Under the pieces are notes generated by a model, which worked only from the letters and a program-made list of their open reading frames with translations, made no database searches and was not told where the DNA came from. Shown in pieces: positions 1-7,502 of a stretch of DNA of 42,943 nucleotides. The DNA comes from an uncultured Eubacteriales bacterium (GTDB lineage: Bacteria; Bacillota; Clostridia; Lachnospirales; Lachnospiraceae), in contig CASEML010000048.1 in the NCBI GenBank assembly GCA_949289145.1, positions 1 to 42,943 of the forward strand. The letters are read 5' to 3'. How positions within the stretch are numbered: position 1 is the first letter of the stretch; each line of letters begins with the position of its first letter. Made by a program: the position numbers and the translations under genes.

Positions 1-1
1 A

Positions 2-469
2 ACAGCAGCAGTGCAAACAGCAAAGGCTGCTGAAGCCACAGAAAATACGGAGCATGATACAAGCACAGAGAAAGAAGAAGCAAATAGGGAAATAGAGGAC
101 GTACCAGAATATGGAGCAAGGGAAGTAAAAACATCTCAGACCCCAGATGATATTTTGGAAGACAAAAGTCTTCCGGCACCAAGACTTACCGAAGTAGATA
201 CTTCGGAGACAGGTGTGATTCATTTACATTGGGAAAAAGTAAAAAAAGCCAGTGGCTATGTAATTTATAGAAAAATTGCAGAACAAGACATTTATAAAAT
301 GTATTCTGATATCAAGAAAAATACTTTTGATGATGTAGATATTAAGCCGGAAACCATATATTATTACAGAGTGCGTGCCTATATTCAAAAGGGTGAAAAT
401 AAAGTTTATGGTCAATTATCACCCATTGAATCCAATGGATATAGTTCTCGTGTGAAATCAAAATATTAG
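2..469 (+). CDS. Fibronectin type III domain protein, C-terminal part (5' end outside window)
   Basis: The frame is open to the left edge, so this is the 3' end of a longer gene. The visible 155 or so residues begin with a low-complexity Glu/Lys/Thr-rich linker, then about 85 residues resembling one fibronectin type III module: a HLHWEKVKKASGYVIYRK stretch, a central Thr-rich turn and a YYYRVRAY strand are typical of the fold. Such modules usually occur in secreted or wall-associated proteins as spacers or ligand-binding domains. The stop lies 7 nt before prmC, so the two may be co-transcribed, although no functional link with release-factor methylation is evident. The upstream domains, and therefore the true function, cannot be seen. 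Confidence 0.7.
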   Translation, partial: TAAVQTAKAAEATENTEHDTSTEKEEANREIEDVPEYGAREVKTSQTPDDILEDKSLPAPRLTEVDTSETGVIHLHWEKVKKASGYVIYRKIAEQDIYKMYSDIKKNTFDDVDIKPETIYYYRVRAYIQKGENKVYGQLSPIESNGYSSRVKSKY

Positions 470-476
470 GTATGCC

Positions 477-1310
477 ATGAATCTGAATGATTTAAACGAA
501 AAAATTATTTCCATATTAAATGAGGCAGAAATTAAGGAAGCAGAACTGGAAGCTTTCTACATTATTGAGCATGGTATGGAGTTGTCTCGTCCTATGTTTT
601 TCTTGAAAAAGAAGGATCGGGTGTCGGAGCAGGATATCAATGACTGTATAGCCATTGCACAAAAGCGAAGGCAGCATGTGCCTTTACAGTATATTTTAGG
701 AACACAGGAATTTATGGGGCTGAATTTTAAAGTAACATCGGATGTTTTGATTCCACGTCAAGACACAGAAGGTCTTGTTGAGGAAGTGCTGAAATACATA
801 AGACCGGGAATGAAAGTACTCGACATGTGTACCGGATCAGGCTGTATTGCTGTAAGCATTGCAAAATATGCTGAAAATGTGCAGGTTAGTGCAGTAGATA
901 TTTCCAGGAAGGCACTGGAAATAGCCAGAGAAAATGCGGAAGCAAATCATGTACAGGTAAATTTCATAGAAAGTGATATGTTCCAGCAGATTGCGCAAAC
1001 ATATGATATGATCATATCCAATCCGCCTTATATCAAGAGCCATGTTGTGGCAGCACTAATGCCGGAGGTCAGGGATTATGAACCCCATCTTGCACTGGAC
1101 GGCAAAGAGGATGGTCTGTATTTTTACAGAAAGCTTGCCAGAGAATCAGGAAAATTTTTGGTGCCGGGGGGAATGCTGTGTCTGGAAATTGGCTATGATC
1201 AAGGACCTGATGTAGCAAAAATGCTTCAGGAGCAAGGATTTCTAAAGGTGAGAGTAAAGCAAGATTTATGTGGTTTGGATAGGAACGTGTATGGAAATAT
1301 GCCGGAGTAA
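477..1310 (+). CDS. prmC: Release factor N5-glutamine methyltransferase PrmC
   Basis: PrmC transfers a methyl group from S-adenosylmethionine to the glutamine of the GGQ motif in release factors 1 and 2, which speeds peptide release in the cytoplasm. The 277-residue product has the expected length. A small N-terminal helical domain is followed by a Rossmann methyltransferase domain with the SAM-binding loop VLDMCTGSGCIAVSIA near residues 114-129 and the diagnostic catalytic NPPY at 182-185, which binds the substrate glutamine. The next gene is prfA, its substrate, 38 nt downstream, the common bacterial arrangement. An overlapping ATG at 472 is followed at once by a stop, so 477 is the usable start. 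Identification is secure. Confidence 0.95.
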   Translation: MNLNDLNEKIISILNEAEIKEAELEAFYIIEHGMELSRPMFFLKKKDRVSEQDINDCIAIAQKRRQHVPLQYILGTQEFMGLNFKVTSDVLIPRQDTEGLVEEVLKYIRPGMKVLDMCTGSGCIAVSIAKYAENVQVSAVDISRKALEIARENAEANHVQVNFIESDMFQQIAQTYDMIISNPPYIKSHVVAALMPEVRDYEPHLALDGKEDGLYFYRKLARESGKFLVPGGMLCLEIGYDQGPDVAKMLQEQGFLKVRVKQDLCGLDRNVYGNMPE

Positions 1311-1348
1311 AAAGAATAGATTAGACGTTTTGAGATAGGAGGAATATC

Positions 1349-2422
1349 ATGTTTGACAGATTAGAGGATTTACTGATTCGGTATGAAGAATTAATGAGTG
1401 AATTAAGTGAACCGGATGTAGCCGGAAATCAGGAACGTTTCCGTAAATTGATGAAGGAACAAAATGATCTGACACCGATTGTTGAAGCATATAAGGAGTA
1501 CAAGGCTGCAAAGCAAAACATAGAAGACAGTCTGGCAATGCTTGATGAAGAAAGCGATGAAGAATTAAGAGAGCTTGCCAAGGAAGAATTAAATGATTCC
1601 AAAGCAAAGGTAGAAGAGCTGGAGCATGAATTGAAAATTCTTCTTCTTCCAAAGGACCCTAATGATGATAAGAATGTAATTGTGGAAATCCGTGCAGGTG
1701 CCGGCGGTGACGAAGCGGCATTGTTTGCGGCAGAAATCTACCGTATGTATATTCATTATGCAGAAAGCCAGCGTTGGAAAGTGGAAACTATGGAATTTGA
1801 AGAAATCGGCATCGGCGGCATGAAAAATGTAACCTTTATGATCACAGGGCAAGGTGCATATTCGAAAATGAAATATGAATCCGGTGTTCACCGTGTACAG
1901 CGTGTACCGGAAACAGAATCCGGCGGACGTATCCATACTTCTACTATTACAGTGGCAGTTATGCCGGAAGCAGAAGAAGTGGATATTAACATTGATGAAA
2001 AGGATATTCGTATTGATGTAATGCGTGCTTCCGGTAACGGCGGTCAGTGTGTCAACACCACAGACTCTGCAGTACGCCTTACGCACTATCCCACTGGAAT
2101 TGTAATCTACAGCCAGACAGAAAAGTCCCAGCTGCAGAATAAGGAAAAGGCCTTTGCCCTCCTGCGTGCAAAATTGTATGACATGGAATGTCAGAAAGCC
2201 CACGATGCGGAGGCCGAAGCCAGAAGAAGCCAGATTGGTACTGGCGACCGTTCAGAAAAAATCAGAACATACAATTTCCCACAGGGTCGTGTGACAGACC
2301 ATCGAATTGGGCTTACATTGTATAAGCTGGATAAGATAATGGATGGAGATATTCAGGAAATTATTGATGCTTGTATTGCAGCGGATCAAAGTGCAAAATT
2401 GGCTAAGATGCAGGATAACTAG
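1349..2422 (+). CDS. prfA: Peptide chain release factor 1
   Basis: RF1 recognises UAA and UAG in the ribosomal A site and triggers hydrolysis of peptidyl-tRNA. The 357-residue protein has the normal family length. The codon-recognition PxT motif is PET at about 187-189 (in [16 protein letters not shown]) and the catalytic GGQ is at 231-233 in SGNGGQCVN; the PxT tripeptide rather than SPF identifies RF1 and not RF2. A strong AGGAGG lies at 1337-1342 ahead of the ATG. It follows prmC, whose product would methylate Gln233. A wobble-rich hairpin about 60 nt after the stop probably ends the transcript. Confidence 0.97.
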   Translation: MFDRLEDLLIRYEELMSELSEPDVAGNQERFRKLMKEQNDLTPIVEAYKEYKAAKQNIEDSLAMLDEESDEELRELAKEELNDSKAKVEELEHELKILLLPKDPNDDKNVIVEIRAGAGGDEAALFAAEIYRMYIHYAESQRWKVETMEFEEIGIGGMKNVTFMITGQGAYSKMKYESGVHRVQRVPETESGGRIHTSTITVAVMPEAEEVDINIDEKDIRIDVMRASGNGGQCVNTTDSAVRLTHYPTGIVIYSQTEKSQLQNKEKAFALLRAKLYDMECQKAHDAEAEARRSQIGTGDRSEKIRTYNFPQGRVTDHRIGLTLYKLDKIMDGDIQEIIDACIAADQSAKLAKMQDN

Positions 2423-2480
2423 GGGAGATTGGGCAACTTTTATAGTGAGTTGTGAAATTCAATAGTTGAGATGCAAAAAT

Positions 2481-2526
2481 AGGATGCTTTATATCAGTTT
2501 AAGTGGCTGATGTAGGGCATTCTTTT
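2481..2526 (+). terminator. Probable terminator after prfA
   Basis: A 17-pair stem containing several G-T wobbles (2481-2497 with 2507-2523) encloses a loop of about 9 nt and runs into TCTTTT. It lies about 60 nt beyond the prfA stop and separates the housekeeping pair from the AT-rich accessory patch. Confidence 0.6.
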
Positions 2527-2651
2527 CGTGGAGGTAAAGGGGGGAGTTTGGTGGGGAGAGGGAGCAAAGGTCTCGAAAATGCTGTTGAGGAAATGGCTGG
2601 GTATTATATAATAGTACTATTAAAATAGGAAATTATAGGTGTGTAAAAGTA

Positions 2652-2683
2652 TTTTGACAGTTCTTTTTTGAGGAATGTCAAAG
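2652..2683 (+). promoter_or_regulatory. Inverted repeat upstream of XRE regulator 1 (candidate operator)
   Basis: TTTTGACA at 2652-2659 and TGTCAAA at 2676-2682 form inverted arms separated by 16 nt. The same half-sites with the same 16-nt spacing occur ahead of the second XRE gene (5360-5390). A plausible promoter, TTGATA at 2688-2693 and TAAAAT at 2710-2715 with a 16-nt spacer, starts 5 nt after the repeat. The rest of the 2424-2743 gap holds the prfA terminator and no gene that I can see. Confidence 0.5.
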
Positions 2684-2743
2684 AATTTTGATAGACGAAA
2701 TAGAAGAAATAAAATATATTCCTTTCAGATGGAGGTCACATAT

Positions 2744-3166
2744 ATGGAAATTGGGAAGAAATTAAAAGATGCTAGAGTAAATGCTGGTTTAACACAGGAA
2801 CAAGTTGCTGAAAAAATTATGGTTTCAAGACAAACCATATCAAATTGGGAAAATGGAAAGTTCTTACCAGATATCGTTAGTATTATGAATTTGAGTGACC
2901 TTTATCAAATCAGTTTAGATGAACTGTTGAAAGGAGACGCAAAGATGAAAAAGAAAATGGAAAAGGATGTAAATGTTGCGAGAGGTAATAAGAGATTAAT
3001 ATTAACAACAGCAATTTTATTATTTATAGTTGCGATAATATATTCAATTAGTACTTTTGTAGGTGGTACATTTTATGATTTTTGTGAGAACGCTATACGA
3101 TGGCTGGTATTAGGTATTGGTGTTGCGTTTGCTGTGGTGTATATGAGCCAAAAAGACGAAAGATAA
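2744..3166 (+). CDS. XRE-family regulator with C-terminal membrane segments
   Basis: A 140-residue protein with a Cro/C1-type helix-turn-helix in its first 65 residues (MEIGKKLKDARVNAGLTQE through VSRQTISNWENGKFLPDI), followed by a charged linker and two hydrophobic segments (about 83-105 and 116-133). This DNA-binding head with a membrane tail is common in Firmicutes; targets are usually unknown. An ATG 69 nt upstream (2675) is in frame, but the GGAGG at 2731-2735 points to 2744. It is paralogous to the gene at 5449: both share VSRQTISNWEN, the PDI turn and a LxxLxKGD boundary. A matching inverted repeat sits upstream of both, suggesting autoregulation or cross-regulation. Confidence 0.85.
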   Translation: MEIGKKLKDARVNAGLTQEQVAEKIMVSRQTISNWENGKFLPDIVSIMNLSDLYQISLDELLKGDAKMKKKMEKDVNVARGNKRLILTTAILLFIVAIIYSISTFVGGTFYDFCENAIRWLVLGIGVAFAVVYMSQKDER

Positions 3167-3254
3167 ATTCCAATTTGTAAGACGAGATAAAATTTTTAAT
3201 TGTATTCATTAGTTTTTAAAATATAATGTAATTAGAAAAGGCAATCGCCACAGA

Positions 3255-3780
3255 ATGGTTGACCATAATAAGTTAAAGCACAAAGCCTTCCCTACTCGGT
3301 CAAAGTACAGGGCTTGTGTAGCAGTAGTATTAGACATAAGTGGTTCTATGAATGGCAGATACGGCAGTGGAGCAGTACAAAGAATCATTAATGAAACACT
3401 TCCTTTAGCAGTACAATTTGATAATGATGGAAGTATGGACTTTTGGTTTTTTAGAACAAAATGCAAAAAAATGCAAGATTTGAATTTGGACAACTACGAA
3501 GCGGTCACATTAGAACGGAAAAGGGTGCAGCGAAAATTGGGTGCATGCAATGATGAAATACCAGTAATGAATTTGGTAGTTTATGGATGTAGGAGGTAAT
3601 CATTATTCTATACTTGAAAATTTAGACAATATGGATGGAAGAGTTGTAGATAATGCTAATTTCTTTGCTATCGATGATTTTGATAAAGTGGCTAATGATG
3701 AGTTATATGAGAGATTGCTTAAGGAGTTTCCGTCTTGGCTAAAATCTGCGAAAGCTAAGGGAATAATTAGTGGGCGCTGA
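3255..3780 (+). pseudogene. Decayed TerF-like von Willebrand A domain gene
   Basis: Two adjacent pieces in different frames are the ends of one vWA domain. The first (3255-3599) carries the MIDAS motif VLDISGSMNG followed by LPLAVQFDNDGSMDFWFF and ends with NDEIPVMNLVVY. The second (from about 3583) reads DVGGNHYSILENLDNMDGR and ends with LLKEFPSWLKSAKAKGI, the C terminus expected of the TerF-like tellurite/stress family. The central strands between the NDE segment and the GGN loop are missing, and the frame changes at the junction, so an internal deletion rather than a single-base slip is likely. No ribosome binding site precedes the first ATG, so the 5' end may also be lost. Intact relatives are linked to Ter stress systems; none are seen here. 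Confidence 0.75.
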
Positions 3781-3828
3781 TTGAACGCAAAACGATGAAT
3801 GGAAATGTTTATTCTGGTCGTTTTGGAA

Positions 3829-3868
3829 GAAGGCAGAACCTTTTACATAGGTTTTGCCTTTTCTTTGC
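3829..3868 (+). terminator. Hairpin after the vWA pseudogene
   Basis: An 11-nt arm with one mismatch, AAGGCAGAACC, pairs with GGTTTTGCCTT around a 9-nt loop and is followed by TTCTTT on the + strand. It overlaps the 3' end of the small reverse-strand gene, so it could end transcription from either side. Confidence 0.4.
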
Positions 3869-3995
3869 CAGATTTTGCCTTGCCCTGAATTTCAGGTACA
3901 GGAGGGGCATCATTTTTAGAAATATGTGTCTTGTGGTTGCTTTCAGTGCCGTGTGGTTCCTTGGGGTCAGGACGTTTCATGCCGGCTTTCGCCAT
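3843..3995 (-). CDS. Small conserved-type protein of 50 residues
   Basis: Reading the reverse strand from ATG at 3995 gives a 50-residue hydrophilic protein beginning MAKAGMKRPDPKEPHGTESN and ending with a Lys-rich segment after the core PPVPEIQGKAK. A full GGAGGTGATT ribosome binding site lies at 4001-4010, 5 nt before the ATG, which is much stronger than anything preceding the overlapping + frame. The charged, proline-rich sequence has no membrane segment and probably little fixed structure. From memory, similar short proteins occur in Clostridia next to accessory genes, but I cannot confirm a family or function. It is transcribed against the vWA remnant and divergently from the gene at 4174. 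Confidence 0.7.
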   Translation of the reverse strand: MAKAGMKRPDPKEPHGTESNHKTHISKNDAPPVPEIQGKAKSGKEKAKPM

Positions 3996-4096
3996 AACTC
4001 AATCACCTCCATTGTTTATAATGATATATCAATCAGTATCCCACACAAACAGAGTTTTATTCGTTTGTTCCTGCGAAAAAATAACGGTGAAATATA

Positions 4097-4126
4097 TTGC
4101 AGGGCAAAGGAGGATTATAATATAAT
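4097..4126 (+). promoter_or_regulatory. Candidate promoter of the AroB-like gene
   Basis: TTGCAG at 4097-4102 and TATAAT at 4121-4126 are 18 nt apart, about 50 nt before the ATG at 4174. The -10 match is perfect and the -35 match partial. An AAAGGAGG inside the spacer leads to no usable ORF. Confidence 0.45.
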
Positions 4127-4173
4127 TTATGGTGTAACATATACACGGTAATCGGATTAAAGTGAGGTAGTTT

Positions 4174-5286
4174 ATGGGCATATTTAATGTTGATTTAAAG
4201 AAAGTTGTGGATGATAGTTATGAAATCGAAATAGGTTTTGGATTGGAAGATAAATTAATTTCAGATTTGAAAAACGGATTAGTTGGTGATATTACTAAAT
4301 TTGCAGTAATTACAGACAGTATTGTTAAAAAGTTGTATGCAGATTTGATTTTATCGAAACTTACAGAAGCAGGTTATAGTGCAAATTTGTTTGTTTTTGA
4401 AGCTGGTGAAAAACAAAAAACAAGAAGAACAAAAGAAATAATTGAAGATACCATGCTTGAAAAAGGGTATCGCAGAGATTGTTGCATTATAGCTGTGGGA
4501 GGTGGAGTTGTAACAGATTTAGCTGGATTTGTTGCCGGAACATTTGGCAGAGGAGTTCCGTTTATTAACTATGCAACAACACTTTTAGCAGCGGCAGATG
4601 CTTCTGTGGGTGGAAAAACGGCAGTAGATACTCCATTAGCTACTAATTTAATAGGATTATTTCATCAACCTCAAAGAGTGTATTTAGATATTGCCACTTG
4701 GAAAACGCTTCCCAAAAGACAGATATCCAGTGGGATGGCAGAAACAATAAAGCATGCATGTATAGCCAGCAGAGACTTTTTTGACTATTTGGATATTCAT
4801 ATGAACGAAATTCTTCAAATTGATAAAGAAAAATGTGAATATATTGCAAATGAAAACTGTAAGATAAAATACCAGGTTGTAATGAAAGACGAGAGAGAAA
4901 ATGGTCTTAGGGAAGTATTGAATCTTGGTCATACAGTCGGAAGGGCCATTGAAACCGTAAGTCAATATAAATTATTGCATGGAGAAGCTCTTTCCATAGG
5001 TATTGTAGCGGAAGTTAAATTGGCCAATAAACTAGGATATATGAGTGAAAAGGAAAGAGATGAAGTGATAGAAGTGCTTAAAAAGGCTAACTTACCTACT
5101 GCAATTCCTGAATATATTGATAGAGAAGAATTAGTAAGGAAGTTATATACAGATAAGAAGGTTAAAAATGGAACATTAAGATTTGTGCTACAAAAAGGTA
5201 TCGGAGGTGTTGTTGAATTTCAGTCAGGGGTATTTGCAACACCAATTGCCGAAAATATAGCACGAGAAATAATAATGGACATGTAA
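4174..5286 (+). CDS. 3-dehydroquinate synthase family protein, variant active site
   Basis: This 370-residue protein aligns throughout with the sugar-phosphate cyclase superfamily, closest to 3-dehydroquinate synthase (AroB), which converts DAHP to 3-dehydroquinate in the shikimate pathway using NAD and a divalent metal. Visible motifs are the NAD-binding VGGGVVTDLAGFVAG (108-122), ASVGGKTAVD (143-152, Lys148), NLIG (158-161) and the metal ligands Glu190, His253 and His269. Most AroB proteins read GH(T/S)xGHA; here it is GHTVGRA, placing Arg257 where a substrate-binding histidine (His275 of Aspergillus AROM) is expected. No other shikimate gene is nearby and the gene sits in an accessory patch, so a second AroB or a related cyclase with another product are both possible. 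GAGGT at 4164-4168 supports the start. Confidence 0.75.
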   Translation: MGIFNVDLKKVVDDSYEIEIGFGLEDKLISDLKNGLVGDITKFAVITDSIVKKLYADLILSKLTEAGYSANLFVFEAGEKQKTRRTKEIIEDTMLEKGYRRDCCIIAVGGGVVTDLAGFVAGTFGRGVPFINYATTLLAAADASVGGKTAVDTPLATNLIGLFHQPQRVYLDIATWKTLPKRQISSGMAETIKHACIASRDFFDYLDIHMNEILQIDKEKCEYIANENCKIKYQVVMKDERENGLREVLNLGHTVGRAIETVSQYKLLHGEALSIGIVAEVKLANKLGYMSEKERDEVIEVLKKANLPTAIPEYIDREELVRKLYTDKKVKNGTLRFVLQKGIGGVVEFQSGVFATPIAENIAREIIMDM

Positions 5287-5353
5287 TGGAAAATTTATTG
5301 CATAGTTAAAATCCCATGACAACATAACAAACATGTGGCTAAAAATATATGTA

Positions 5354-5397
5354 AAAACCTTTTGACATACCAAAAATCCGCTATGTCAAAAGGTTTT
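5354..5397 (+). promoter_or_regulatory. Perfect 16-bp inverted repeat between the AroB-like gene and XRE regulator 2
   Basis: The arm AAAACCTTTTGACATA (5354-5369) is exactly complementary to 5382-5397 with a 12-nt loop. It could form a strong hairpin ending the AroB-like transcript, although only TTTT in the arm itself supplies a U-run. Its core TTTTGACA, 16 nt, TGTCAAA matches the repeat ahead of XRE regulator 1, so it may instead or also be an operator. A weak promoter candidate, TTGAAT at 5400-5405 and TAGGCT at 5423-5428, follows directly. Confidence 0.6.
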
Positions 5398-5448
5398 GCT
5401 TGAATTAAAGTGTCTTATCAGATAGGCTGAATAGGAAAGGAGGCACCA

Positions 5449-6039
5449 ATGGAACTTGGAAGGCAAATAAGAAAATATCGTAGTGAAATGCAATTATCCC
5501 AAGAAGAATTAGCAGAAAAAATTTTTGTTTCAAGACAGACCATATCGAATTGGGAAAATGATAAGAGTTACCCTGATATTAGAAGTTTGGTATTGCTTAG
5601 TGAAATTTTTGGTGTATCTCTTGATAATTTAGTGAAAGGAGACATTGAAAAAATGAAAGAACAAATTAATTCAGAAGATCTTACAAAATTTGAAAAAAAC
5701 TCAAAAACCTTTGCTATATTATTGGCAGTCACAATTCTTTTACCAATTCCGTTGACTTATTTCTTTGGATTTGTTGGTATTGGTATATGGTTTGTACTAT
5801 TTATTATGGGTATGTATTTTGCCGTTCAGGTTGAAAAGCAAAAGAAAAGTTTTAACATTCAAACATATAAGGAGATTACAGCATTTACAGAGGGAAAAAG
5901 TCTGAATGAAATTGAGAAAGCAAGAGAATATGGAAAAAGGCCATATCAAAAAGTATTATTGGTAATTTGCGCTGGAGCTGTAGCTTTCTTAGTGACATCG
6001 ATTATGGATTATATATTAAAGAGTTTTGCAGGCGTATAA
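5449..6039 (+). CDS. XRE-family regulator with C-terminal membrane domain
   Basis: A 196-residue protein with an N-terminal helix-turn-helix (MELGRQIRKYRSEMQLSQE through VSRQTISNWENDKSYPDI, about residues 1-65), a Lys/Glu linker, a pair of membrane helices (about 86-126) and a further helix near the C terminus (about 168-190). The AAGGAGGCACCA before the ATG supports the start. It resembles the regulator at 2744 but has a longer membrane part. The HTH presumably controls local promoters and the membrane domain may sense envelope state or anchor the protein; both are inferences from architecture. Confidence 0.85.
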   Translation: MELGRQIRKYRSEMQLSQEELAEKIFVSRQTISNWENDKSYPDIRSLVLLSEIFGVSLDNLVKGDIEKMKEQINSEDLTKFEKNSKTFAILLAVTILLPIPLTYFFGFVGIGIWFVLFIMGMYFAVQVEKQKKSFNIQTYKEITAFTEGKSLNEIEKAREYGKRPYQKVLLVICAGAVAFLVTSIMDYILKSFAGV

Positions 6040-6087
6040 GCGCTGAATATGTAAAAAGAAAATTTGATGAAAAAAATTCGATTTTTC

Positions 6088-6115
6088 TTGACAGGAAAGC
6101 TAGATATATGATAAT
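6088..6115 (+). promoter_or_regulatory. Promoter of tRNA-Trp
   Basis: A perfect TTGACA at 6088-6093 and GATAAT at 6110-6115 are separated by 16 nt, about 22 nt upstream of the first tRNA base. Confidence 0.65.
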
Positions 6116-6136
6116 ATACTTAAGTCGCTAAGGCAT

Positions 6137-6207
6137 AGGGGCATAGTTCATCGGTAGAATAAGAGTCTCCAAAACTCCAGAGCCGGGTTCGATTCCTGGT
6201 GCCCCTG
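6137..6207 (+). tRNA. tRNA-Trp (anticodon CCA)
   Basis: The 71-nt sequence folds as a tRNA. The acceptor AGGGGCA pairs with TGCCCCT, the D arm is GTTC/GAA(T), the anticodon loop CTCCAAA (6167-6173) carries CCA at 6169-6171, and the T arm is CCGGG-TTCGATT-CCTGG. The discriminator is G73, as expected for bacterial tRNA-Trp. The anticodon stem has an A-C opposition at its outer pair (27-43) and one T-stem pair is G-T. The CCA end is not encoded (GTA follows) and would be added after transcription. Confidence 0.93.
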
Positions 6208-6221
6208 TATAGTATCATAGA

Positions 6222-6253
6222 AAAAGAAGCCCAGAATTCTAGGCTTCTTTTTT
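6222..6253 (+). terminator. Terminator of tRNA-Trp
   Basis: AAGAAGCC at 6224-6231 pairs with GGCTTCTT at 6242-6249; the AGAATTCT between them can extend the stem. It is followed by TTTTTT. Confidence 0.85.
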
Positions 6254-6422
6254 AATGGGGCAATTATCGGCCAGATGAAATTCCACCCAGCTAATTCACA
6301 AAAAATACACAAATAAATCGTATTATGAACACAATTTCCCCATATGCTTATTATGATGAGGCAGCAGTGCCGCCCCCGAATAATATAAGTGGGGAGAAAA
6401 GTTTTGACAGGAGGAGATTTCA

Positions 6423-7502
6423 ATGATTGAAATACGCCATTTAACGAAAAAATATGGCAGTCATGTAGCAGTAAGTGATCTGAACCTGACTGTAGAAAAG
6501 GGAAAAATTTATGGCTTTCTAGGACCAAATGGTGCCGGAAAGACTACTACCATGAATATGATAACGGGGTACCTTGCACCTACTGAGGGAGAAGTTATTA
6601 TTAATGGACATGACATTTTAAAGGAACCGGAAGAGGCAAAAAAAAGTATTGGATATTTGCCGGAACTTCCGCCGGTATATCCCGATATGACAGTTGGCGA
6701 GTACTTAAGCTTTGTGGCAGAATTGAAGGGTATCAAAAAGACAGAAAGAAAAGAAAGCATTGCAGATGCAATGAAATTGGTAAAAATTACAGACAGAGAG
6801 AGACAGCTTATCAAAAATTTGTCGAAAGGTTACAAACAAAGAGTAGGGCTTGCCCAAGCATTGCTTGGTATGCCGGAGGTTATTATTTTGGATGAGCCTA
6901 CGGTAGGTCTGGATCCGAAACAGATCATTGAAATAAGAGATTTGATTCGCGGACTTGGAAAAAATCACACAATCATTTTAAGCTCTCACATTTTGACGGA
7001 AATCAGTGCTGTGTGTGATCATATATTTGTCATTTCTAAAGGAAAGTTAGTAGCAAGTGATACCACAGAAGGTTTGGAAAAACGATTTGCGGGCGGAAAT
7101 CAGATGGAAGTGACTGTGAAAGGTGGAGAAGAAAAGGCAAAAGAGATTATTAAGAAGATAAAAGGTGTAGAAAGCGTGCGAGTACTGGAAAGAAAGGAAG
7201 CAGGCACCTGTACACTGCAGATCAAAACAAGAAAGAAAGATGTGCGGGAGGATTTATTCTATGCTTTGGCAGAGGCAGAAATGCCAATCTATGGTCTGAA
7301 TTCAGGCGTAAAATCACTGGAAGAAATCTTCTTAACTCTTACTGGAGAGAATAATCTGGAAGAAGAAAAGATAAAATTACAGGACAGCATCAATGAAATG
7401 GATGAGAAGTCAGAAGTTTCCAAAGAGGAAGTAACAGAAGAAGTTGAAACAGAAGAAGTTGAAACAGAAGGGAGTGTAGACACAGATGAAAGCGATTTAT
7501 AA
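6423..7502 (+). CDS. ABC transporter ATPase, Gld/Nos type, with acidic tail
   Basis: This is the nucleotide-binding subunit of an ABC-2 type transporter. The first 230 residues form a standard ATPase: Walker A GPNGAGKTT (34-42), signature LSKGYKQR (133-140), Walker B VIILDEP (153-159) and the H-loop SSH (187-189). A C-terminal domain to about residue 315 is typical of the GldA/CcmA group. The last 45 residues are an acidic Glu/Val/Thr tail that includes a tandem 15-bp repeat and is not part of the family core. GGAGGAG precedes the ATG. The stop overlaps the next gene by 17 nt. It should power the membrane protein that follows; the substrate is unknown. Confidence 0.9.
   Translation: MIEIRHLTKKYGSHVAVSDLNLTVEKGKIYGFLGPNGAGKTTTMNMITGYLAPTEGEVIINGHDILKEPEEAKKSIGYLPELPPVYPDMTVGEYLSFVAELKGIKKTERKESIADAMKLVKITDRERQLIKNLSKGYKQRVGLAQALLGMPEVIILDEPTVGLDPKQIIEIRDLIRGLGKNHTIILSSHILTEISAVCDHIFVISKGKLVASDTTEGLEKRFAGGNQMEVTVKGGEEKAKEIIKKIKGVESVRVLERKEAGTCTLQIKTRKKDVREDLFYALAEAEMPIYGLNSGVKSLEEIFLTLTGENNLEEEKIKLQDSINEMDEKSEVSKEEVTEEVETEEVETEGSVDTDESDL
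7440..7469 (+). repeat. Two tandem copies of a 15-bp coding repeat
   Basis: GAAGTTGAAACAGAA occurs twice in a row and encodes a repeated Glu-Val-Glu-Thr-Glu unit in the acidic tail of the ATPase. As an exact in-frame tandem it is prone to copy-number change. Confidence 0.85.

Noticed and set aside
1589-2203. 204-codon reverse-strand frame inside prfA
   Set aside because: Complete overlap with a securely identified gene, Cys/Phe/His-rich composition and no domain; a shadow frame.
3795-4151. 118-codon + strand frame between the vWA remnant and the AroB-like gene
   Set aside because: No ribosome binding site, irregular basic/aromatic composition, and antisense to a better supported 50-residue gene with a strong ribosome binding site.
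6137-6207. Attachment-site duplication of the tRNA-Trp 3' end marking an island
   Set aside because: No second copy of the T-arm/acceptor sequence was seen in the 2.4-6.1 kb patch or downstream to 6.4 kb.
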